Source: Ophioderma brevispina (lineage: Eukaryota; Echinodermata; Ophiuroidea; Amphilepidida; Ophiodermatidae). From it: a stretch of 64,000 nt of DNA. Shown piece after piece: positions 57,836 through 64,000 of this stretch. The DNA is taken from contig JAMKCH010019835.1 of the NCBI GenBank assembly GCA_023653785.1, positions 186,001-250,000 of the forward strand, given 5' to 3'. How positions within the stretch are numbered: the stretch's first letter is position 1; each line of letters opens with the position of its first letter. Made by a program: the position numbers and the translations under genes. Below the pieces are notes generated by a model. That model was given only the letters and a program-made list of their open reading frames with translations, was not told the origin of the DNA and made no database searches.

Positions 57836-58173
57836 AGTGATTTGTTTTCTATATCAGATTTTTGCAGTTTGTGTAACAGTATAGGTATCCTCATAACATT
57901 ACCCTAAAAGGTCTAAAACCGAGCAACCTAGTAAGGATTACAATCGGATATTTTGTCCGTTTACTGTCCCGTTAAGGACACGTAACACGTAATGAATGGA
58001 GATTAATATATCTTAGCACTGTTGTTTTTCTTCCCTTTCTTTAAATTTTTCACTTACAATAATAACTTATATCATAATTCTATCATAAGACTTCTTCTTC
58101 ACTTTTTCAAAAGATTCTTACCAAATTCTCAAATAGTTGACTTTTCGGGTGAATCACTTAAATAGTGTCGCTT
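57836..58173 (-). mobile_element. TTAA MITE, family A (copy 3, inverted)
   Basis: TTAA at 57832-57835 is followed by AGGCACTGTCAGTGATTTG. The right end AATAGTGTCGCTT is followed by TTAA (58174-58177). In reverse complement the body carries GATTCACCCGAAAAGTC, AAAAAGTGAAGAAG, CTCCATTCATTACGTGTTAC and the ATACCTATACTGTTACACAA block, in line with copies 1 and 2. It lies only 45 bp from a family B element. Confidence 0.8.
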
Positions 58174-58177
58174 TTAA

Positions 58178-59299
58178 GTATTTTTATCGGTTTTATGTAA
58201 ATAGTACAACGCATAGACACAAGGGATAAGCAGCGATTTGTGATCTGGAACATCGAAAAAATCATCAAAATTCATATTTTGGTATTTTTTGTTACTGACA
58301 TGGATGTGCTAACCTAACCTGCAAAGTGGTTGGCTTGAATCATGTATTAAAGACTATATATTTATATCTGATTCTGTAAATGTCTATACTAGCAGGGGGA
58401 CTGTAGTGTAAGATTGTGCGCTTCGGATTTATAAAAGTGTGAATTTTTGACCACAAGAACTTTAGGCATTGATAATCAATAAAAATTGATGGAAACACTT
58501 GCCAACCCCCCTTAATGGTTCCCAGCTTGGGTCAGAGGTATACAAGGTAAAGGGTATAAAAATTTAAAATGTTCTGAATGTGTTTAAAAAAGCCACACCA
58601 TTGATGATTGTCTGGGCACAAGATTCCAAAAAAGTTAATATTTACACTATCTATGGCTTATAGTTCCGGAGTTATGGGTTTTTAGTTTAAAAGACTGTAT
58701 AAGGAATGTTTGCCTTATCGTTATGCGTGTTTCACGTTATCAACAAAATAGGTCACAGGTCAATAGAATCCAATAGCTGCCAATAGCTGTTGACGTTATT
58801 CGCCATTTTGATTAATAAACCAGAACGTAGGATAGTCAAAATATTCCTATATTTCATTCTATGAGCTTCTTCTAAACCACTAATTTGAACCCAATTTTAC
58901 AAAAAATTGAGCAACTTTTTAACTTACCCTTGTTGTAGAACCAAAATGGACTTTTTTTTACCATTTTACAGTTTTTTTACCCCCATAATTCCTAAACTAA
59001 TAAGTCACAGGTAGTATCAATATATACCTCATATATAGACCCCTGTCATCTATTGGTAAAGTGGAGGCATTAATTCAACTAGCTTCAGAATGAACCAAAA
59101 ATGAATCTCATTGACCGGCCCAGAGCGGGCATAGTTCATGGCCCAGGACCCTCTTCCCAGCCGTAAGGTATTCAAAAGACTGTCGTACGAAATAACATCC
59201 GTTATATGAGTGTTACATATTGAAGCTGGGGTTAAGAGATGAATAGAGAGACAATCACATTTTGTTTACTCGTACCAAGGAATGGCTGAATCGCAGCCT
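58178..59299. other. No gene seen; possible weak foldback
   Basis: TTCCGGAGTTATGGGTTTTT near 58663 and the reverse complement of AAAAACTG...TACCCCCATAATTCCTAAAC near 58970-58998 are loosely complementary. They may be the inner arms of an old foldback element; I could not define the ends. No exon is supported. Confidence 0.4.
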
Positions 59300-59760
59300 C
59301 AGTGAATGCTTTGAGCTTGTAGATAAGATCTGAAAGACCAGAGGAAATTTTCAGTTTTGTCAGTTGTATGTTTGTAAAAAGAAATTAGGAATCATATTCA
59401 CTATTACAATTTTGCTATTCACACGTTCTATGCTTGAAAAAATAAACTCTCTGGTATTTGATTTGTACTTGTATATGTTATGATTCGATTTAATAATAAG
59501 CGACGTTCATGAAATGTTTTGCTATTTGTCAGCGGTTTGCTGAGCCTGCATATGTGTATTATAAAAATACTTGGAAGATAGATAATTTAAATTATATGAC
59601 AAACATTTCTCCTATGAAAATGAGTATTTGAAGCATCTGTACATTATCTATGATTGGTAGAATGACAGCGGCATCGGATATTAAAGGAGACTTTCGGCAT
59701 AGCCTCGTACAACGAACGAGCCTGGAATAAAAAGTTGAGATTTTGATAGTATCTGAAAAC
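59300..59760 (+). repeat. Isolated diverged copy of the 39.3-41.3 kb tandem unit; start of the right paralogous block
   Basis: TTTTGTCAGTTGTATGTTTG, ATCATATTCACTATTACAAT, TTTGCTATTCACACG, ATTCGATTTAATAATAAGCG, ATGAAATGTTTTGCTATT, AAGCATCTGTACATTA, GGATATTAAAGG and TTGAGATTTTGATAGTATC follow the order of the tandem unit. The copy is single and has no CACGTG foldback MITE. Confidence 0.75.
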
Positions 59761-59784
59761 ATATGGTGTGTACCAATCCTTACT

Positions 59785-59870
59785 CATTATTTTCCAAGCT
59801 TTTCTTCACGGTGGTTTAGAGCTCTTTGGGGTTTTGAACCTCCCCCCCCCCCCCGCCTGGTACGCTACTG
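59785..59870 (+). mobile_element. Right-end fragment of the hAT-like MITE
   Basis: AAGCTTTTCTTCACGGTGGT, CTCTTTGGGGTTTTGAACCT, a C run and GCCTGGTACGCTACTG match the right third of the element at 37182-37400. The left end is missing. Confidence 0.7.
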
Positions 59871-59921
59871 GAAAGTTGTCTGATACTTCGATAAACACGT
59901 GCTCGTAACACCACACGAAGC

Positions 59922-60219
59922 AGAGTGTTACTTTTCTTCGAGTTTTGTGTATCGAGTATCGGGTATCAAGTATCGAGTTTCGAGTATCGAGTTTCCCACT
60001 CGAAATTTGACATTTTTTCACATATTTTTGCCCACTCGAATTTTGCACATGCTCAAATTTCGAGTTACCCACTCGAAATTTGACATTTTTTCACATATTT
60101 TTGCCCACTCGAATTTTGCACATGCTCAAATTTCGAGTTACCCACTCGAAATTTGCTCATATTCAATTTTCCAGTTGCCAACTAGAAATATGTCCCAAAA
60201 CTCGAAGAAAAGTAAAAAT
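59922..60219. mobile_element. TIR element carrying internal 73-bp tandem repeats, 8-bp target duplication
   Basis: The terminal inverted repeat TTACTTTTCTTCGAGTTTTG (59928-59947) is perfectly mirrored at 60196-60215. CACGAAGC occurs on each side (59914-59921 and 60220-60227), an 8-bp target duplication as made by hAT-type transposases. Inside, GTATCGA-type heptamers (59950-59990) lead into a 73-bp unit starting CCCACTCGAAATTTGACATT at 59995, repeated exactly at 60068 and started again at 60141. The 118-codon frame through here translates the repeats. Confidence 0.9.
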
Positions 60220-60227
60220 CACGAAGC

Positions 60228-60885
60228 GCACGGTTTGGATTTGGTACTAGAATGACGAAATATACCTTTAATGATGTTATTAATCATAAATGTGCAATTT
60301 CCACTTCCGTTGCATCTCTTCGTCTGCCGATGACGAATTTGCTTATAGCACATTTTACAAAAGAAAGGTACTTGCACTTCCCTCGATTGTGTTTAATCAC
60401 GTAGTATATTGATTATACATTGTCCCAATGCAATTTTACTTTTTTTAACAATCTATGATTATTGTAATACAATACAGTGCAATACAACACAATACAATGT
60501 GAGAAACTCTTGAAATTGCGCGTGTTGTTTGCCTTTAACTGTCAAGACTTTAAAAATATCGAGAAAAAACATATAGACATTGCATTTTAAAGTAGAGCAG
60601 ATATCGTTTGGAACATTTTACTTTTTTAATGCGTTTCACGTTGGTGAAGTTTGTACACTTCTGTAATCATACAATGCATCACATAATTTAAGTCACAAAA
60701 CAATACAATTCAAATACATTACAATTCAATACAAAAAATATACAACATTCACATAATAATAATAATAATGGAGATTTGTAAAGTGTACAAATGGCGCTCA
60801 TGACGCAAATACGTGCAGAGAAAAAACATGCAACAGATGAAACAAATGAAATAACTAAACACTTAACTGCATGAGGGCTTTCCAC
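60228..60885 (+). repeat. Right paralogous block, middle part
   Basis: This matches 41.87-42.01, 44.22-44.52 and 45.56-45.86 kb in the same order and strand, as listed for those entries. It is compact here (about 650 bp) because the 2.2-kb and other insertions are absent. It includes ACAATACAATAC-rich sequence at 60465-60500 and an AAT microsatellite at 60753-60768. No gene. Confidence 0.72.
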
Positions 60886-60889
60886 TTCC

Positions 60890-61245
60890 GTTAGTGCGTG
60901 CACTATATAACCACTTTCCCAAACGATTCCCATGTGTATAGACGTGCGTTCGAGCCCTGTGAGATTCAGCTATCTTGTAATTTCCCTGGAAAGAAATTAA
61001 CCGCTGGTTGTCCCGATTTACCCATGCGATATTTGGGAAGCTGGTCCCGGCTGCGATGGTTATCTCGATGTATGTTTGCTGATAAGGGATAGCGCTGATC
61101 CCGATCTGCTGCATCCCTTGAAATGATGCTAAATGGTTTATGGTAGGTTTGGGCCACAGATCAACGACCATTGTGAAAGCGCTTAGAGGCCAATAGCATA
61201 AGGCGCTATATAAAGCTCTGCTATTATTATTATTATTATTATTAG
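60890..61245 (+). mobile_element. SINE-like element
   Basis: GTGCGTTCGAGCCCTGTGAG near 60941 resembles a tRNA B box. It is followed by TTTCCCTGGAAAGAAATTAA and ACCGCTGGTTGTCCC, which recall the conserved central domain of deuterostome-type SINEs. The body ends GTGAAAGCGCTTAGAGGCCA, AAGGCGCTATATAAAGCTCT and a (TTA)n tail (61223-61243). That 3' end is widespread in invertebrate SINE/LINE partners. A clear A box is not visible. The 133-codon frame on the minus strand is antisense to this element and is not a gene. Confidence 0.65.
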
Positions 61246-61348
61246 ATGTAATCTGCAAAGACACTATCAGTAATCATTCCGAAAGAGTTAAAATATTAGA
61301 AATTTGCAGGAATAGCTTAAAAGTGAAGGATAAGTCTGTAGAATTCTC

Positions 61349-61693
61349 TGGTTACTCCTTCGTGTAATGTCAGCACGAAATAATAAATAGAAATCTGTAT
61401 ACAAATGAATAGAGTTGAGTGGAATTTATAGGCTTTATACCATACAGACTTGATTGATTTCTGTTCACCAGGGCGTACACCAAGGATACACCAATAGACC
61501 GTATTCATAGCCAGCCATGTTTGGTGGACAAGATAGACGCATTCCAGTACTACAATACATTCACCTGTCAAGATCCCTGTGCAGATCGCTAAACATGGAT
61601 CGATTGACAGTTAATGTGTTAGTCATGGAATGTATGAATCTTGTCCACCAACATGGTGGTGACTGACGTCATAGTGAATACCGGTCTATTCTC
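61349..61693. mobile_element. Nested insertion in the family A MITE
   Basis: ATTCTC lies at both edges (61343-61348 and 61688-61693), and removing the insert restores the family A order. The right part is the AGACCG MITE listed separately; 61349-61490 is sequence I could not assign. Confidence 0.7.
61493..61690 (+). mobile_element. Short MITE, AGACCG family F (copy 2)
   Basis: AATAGACCGTATTCATAG and the reverse complement of the right end, AATAGACCGGTATTCACTAT, are inverted termini. GGTGGACAAGATAGACGC, ATTCCAGTACTACAATACAT, TCACCTGTCA and GTCCACCAACATGGTGG match the copy at 13878-14025 in opposite orientation. Confidence 0.85.
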
Positions 61694-61864
61694 ATTACTA
61701 ATAGTTATTTTTCAACTGAAATATTGACAGAAAAGGAAGAAAACCAGCGTTTTCAAAGATATGAACCTCCATTCAAAAAGTGACAAGTTCGGGGGTCCAC
61801 ATAAGCCGCCCCCTCTCATACACCAACGGGAACACAGAAATGGTGCAGAGATTTACATAAAATT

Positions 61865-61965
61865 GGGAGTTTCCGTAACCTGACCCATCTGACACACTTT
61901 TTTCTGACACACTTATCAATTCGGGAAACCCAGCTCAGATAGGTCAAGTTACGGAAACTCCCCAT
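61865..61965. repeat. Small inverted repeat
   Basis: GGGAGTTTCCGTAACCTGACC at 61867 faces GGTCAAGTTACGGAAACTCCC near 61940-61960, about 20 paired bases. CCGTAACCTGACC recurs at 62173, inside the next element. Confidence 0.8.
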
Positions 61966-61977
61966 TAAATTCGCCAA

Positions 61978-62470
61978 CCAGTTAAATAGTCTTACAGAGG
62001 GAATGTGGCATAGAATAATATTCTATAGTAGGTTATAAATAAAAATCCCATTCTAAAGTTTGGTGAATAGGTTTGAAAATGTTTTTCTATAGTTTGAAGG
62101 GTGCTGAATCAGAATTTTTGGGTTCAACCTCTGGGAAATGTGGGGAACTTTGTAAAATAGGGGGTAAATTATTCCGTAACCTGACCTTGAACCTTAATAG
62201 GGCTGTACCTGTTTAACTAAAGGTCAGAACCTAGACAACTATACATTATTTAATCCTTATAATGAGACAAATACATTGGTGTACGTTTTACACAATTTGA
62301 CTCGATTTCAAATTTACCCCTGTACTAAATTTACCCCTTATTTTACAAAGTTCCCACACTTCCGAGAGGTTGGACCAAAACATGATGATTCAGCACCCTT
62401 CAAACTATAGAAAAACATTTTAAACCTTCAGTTTAATAGTCTTACAGAGGGAATGTGGCATAGAATACTT
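61978..62470. mobile_element. Foldback element flanked by ~38-bp direct repeats
   Basis: ATAGTCTTACAGAGGGAATG, extended to GTGGCATAGAATA, occurs at about 61987 and again at 62436. Between them the left arm AAATGTTTTTCTATAGTTTG, AAGGGTGCTGAATCA, GGGAACTTTGTAAAATA(G)GGGG is mirrored by the right arm (CAAACTATAGAAAAACATTT, TGATTCAGCACCCTT, TTTTACAAAGTTCCC). The centre (GACCTTGAACCTTAATAGGG, ACTAAAGGT, CACAATTTGACTCGAT) matches the right arm of the 24711-25660 foldback. Confidence 0.82.
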
Positions 62471-62787
62471 CTAAAATAATACGCACTTCAATCACTTTTA
62501 CTTATAAGAGCAATTTCTTTGTGTTAAAATCCAGGAGAAAATTCACGTGTCATTATCTTTCTTGATTTCAATGGATCTGTTGGAAGACATTGATAAGTTC
62601 AAGGTAGAATAGCAGTCGTGAGATAAATAACGGCAATGGAATTTAGTTTATTATTAGCAAAACCGGACATTGTGTGCATAACAAATGTCGAAGGGTTTTT
62701 TTCAGACCAGGAGAATTGATTGATTGTTTTATTAGTTGATTTCAGTATGTCTAATGTTCTTGTTTGTTACACTCACTTCAGCTTTAA

Positions 62788-63210
62788 AGGGACATAATGG
62801 CTTAAAAATATTCACACAATGAATTGGACCCTTACTGAAATCACTTCCACAAATTTGAAAACAATTTGGAAGTTTACATTCTGTAAAAAAAAAAGAAAAA
62901 AAAAGCAAGAGTTCGTGGCAGCTTGTGGCAATTCATGCCACTGAAAATCAATGTGTTGCCATCCCTGCCAGAATTTACAGTGTATCTAGCATGTTTTGTG
63001 ACACAATTCAAAAGCATTCACACCGGGATTCAGACATTGTACTTCATACTTGTGATTTGGATCTGGCAAGTGAAAGGTGGATTAGCCGGGATTAGTACAT
63101 ATACAATAACAATGGTCTGTGAGCTGTTGACTGCGTGCTTTGTGGAAAGTGATTTCAGTAAAGGTCCATTTTCATTATGTCTGAATATTTTTTCATGCTA
63201 TTATATCCCT
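62788..63210 (+). mobile_element. TTAA MITE, family B (copy 4)
   Basis: TTAA at 62784-62787, then AGGGACATAATGGC. The right end GCTATTATATCCCT is followed by TTAA (63211-63214). The interior has CTTACTGAAATCACTTCCAC, AACAATTTGGAAGTTTACAT, GGCAGCTTGTGGCAATTC, CATCCCTGCCAGAATTTACA and GTGTATCTAGCATGTTTTGT, with a shortened right arm. The paralogue at 46.68 kb lacks it. The 99-codon frame at 62923 lies inside and is not a gene. Confidence 0.9.
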
Positions 63211-63214
63211 TTAA

Positions 63215-63574
63215 TGAAATAAAAATGGTCTGATATGTGCAGTGCTGGTTGTATTCAATGATGTGTGAAAAAATGACAAAGGATTTTCACCCTTATACTC
63301 CAAATGGAATATAAAGGAAACAGTATTTTACAGGCAGTTTTGGCGAATAACCATTACAATAAAATTTGATTATTTTAAATTGACTAAATTTGATACTACA
63401 TATGTTAATGAGGGTCCAATTTTCTTTCTTTTCTTTGACTCACCTATTACTAATGCATATGAATGTATGGGATAGAATAAAGCAAATCATGAGACGTAAG
63501 TTTAATGTTACTTCTCTATAAAGCTGAAATTGTTTCATTGTGTCTGAATATAGTTTCATTACGAGTTACCTCCC
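63215..63574 (+). repeat. Right paralogous block, last part (matches 46.68-46.82 and 48.94-48.98 kb)
   Basis: TGAAATAAAAATGGTCTGAT, ATGTGCAGTGCTGGTTGTAT and AGGCAGTTTTGGCG match 46690-46790. GTGTCTGAATATAGTTTCAT and ACGAGTTACC match 48951-48980. It continues beyond the MITE at 63899-64000 (ACATGA, CAACTATTTACTAAATGC). No gene. Confidence 0.7.
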
Positions 63575-63578
63575 TTAA

Positions 63579-63894
63579 AGGTCCCAGGAAATGCAAATAG
63601 AATTGATGTGGTTTGTGTCAAATCTACAAGGAAGGACCAGAAAACATTCAATATTTGGGTTGGTGATGACATCATCATTTGTGGTACCATTGATTTATCA
63701 GAGAGTAATATAAAATTCCAGGTGACTGGTGTGACTCTATTAATTACACTGACTGATAATCAATAGTTTCACAAATGATGTCATTGGTAGTGTATTCTTT
63801 TTTTTTCTGGCCCTGTTTATTGCAATTAAATGGAATGTCCCACAAAGATTTGGAGTAGGTTCATCATCTCATTTCCTGGGCCCTTTAAACATGA
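63579..63894. mobile_element. TTAA MITE, family D, with empty site at 48982
   Basis: TTAA (63575-63578), left terminus AGGTCCCAGGAAATG, right terminus CATTTCCTGGGCCCT, TTAA (63895-63898). An inner pair TGATGACATCATCATTTGTG / CACAAATGATGTCATTGG adds to the symmetry. The paralogous sequence at 48.98 kb carries one TTAA and no element, which confirms the boundaries. It is non-coding. Confidence 0.92.
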
Positions 63895-64000
63895 TGTATA
63901 TTCGTGCAGACAACTATTTACTAAATGCTATTCAATATGGAAACATGTTGAGGCTTTCGTCCAACAGTGGACAGATAAAAAGGCTGATGATTCAATATAT

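Larger units (their letters stand above)
61258..61785 (+). mobile_element. TTAA MITE, family A (copy 4), split by a nested insertion
   Basis: The left part has AAGACACTATCAGTAATCA, GAAATTTGCAGGAATAG, AAAAGTGAAGGATAAGTCTG and TAGAATTCTC. It continues after 61693 with TTTTTCAACTGAAATATTGA, CAGAAAAGGAAGAAAA and GATATGAACCTCCATTCAA, then stops near 61785. The right terminus is lost. Confidence 0.8.

Noticed and set aside
59950..59990. Interstitial telomere-like array (TATCGAG heptamers)
   Set aside because: The heptamers are irregular, few, and enclosed within a transposable element with clear ends; the sequence is not a known telomere repeat.
59899..60255. 118-codon frame on the plus strand
   Set aside because: It translates the exact 73-bp repeats of the TIR element; the peptide repeat follows from the DNA repeat.
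60863..61264. 133-codon minus-strand frame, the second longest in the window
   Set aside because: It runs antisense through the SINE-like element and begins in its TTA tail (poly-Asn), which is typical of spurious repeat frames.

Overview
This is a eukaryotic, animal-type genomic window: AT-rich, almost without long reading frames, with one clear exon of a multi-exon receptor gene in a dense layer of transposon remnants, short inverted-repeat elements (MITEs), foldback elements, minisatellites and homopolymer runs. The non-LTR relics, the SINE with a CGCTATATAAA-type tail, the runs of C or G and the large number of short TTAA- and TA-flanked elements suggest a marine invertebrate, possibly a deuterostome. 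Nothing in the window fixes the species.

The only protein-coding gene I can support is the last coding exon (35227-35793, + strand) of a metabotropic-glutamate-receptor-like class C GPCR. It covers the end of TM4 through TM7 and a short tail, behind a good 3' splice site. A ten-copy 75-bp minisatellite fills the end of the intron before it, and a three-copy 97-bp repeat lies just downstream, probably in the 3' UTR. I did not find the upstream exons (ligand-binding domain, cysteine-rich domain, TM1-3). Three decayed non-LTR retrotransposon genes lie on the minus strand: an RTE-like reverse transcriptase (about 21.5-22.7 kb), the C-terminal zinc-finger plus restriction-like endonuclease part of an R2/NeSL-type element (31.7-32.3 kb), and an L1/Tx1-like reverse transcriptase (about 51.6-53.2 kb).

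Layout: 0-10 kb holds a tandem array of hairpins, a foldback element, and a G/C-run MITE family with a 412-bp tandem duplication. 10-20 kb has more MITEs, a GTAC-rich cluster and two near-complete foldback elements. 20-34 kb has paired MITEs, the RTE relic, a 950-bp foldback, two RTE-tail-like repeats and the endonuclease relic. 34-37 kb holds the receptor exon. 39-49 kb and 59-64 kb are collinear paralogous blocks, an old duplication in the same orientation with different later insertions. 50-59 kb has MITEs and the L1/Tx1 relic.

The most unusual signals are these. (1) A 1.1-kb array at 42.8-43.9 kb has 18 exact copies of the palindrome CAACGCGTTG, spaced about 20 bp apart in its core and arranged as one large palindrome. 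(2) The 39-49 / 59-64 kb paralogy provides natural empty sites for a TTAA-flanked MITE and for an 8-bp-TSD element, so insertion boundaries can be read directly. (3) A tandem triplication at 39.3-41.3 kb carries a foldback MITE in units 2 and 3 but not unit 1. All comparisons were made by eye; no alignment or database search was run.
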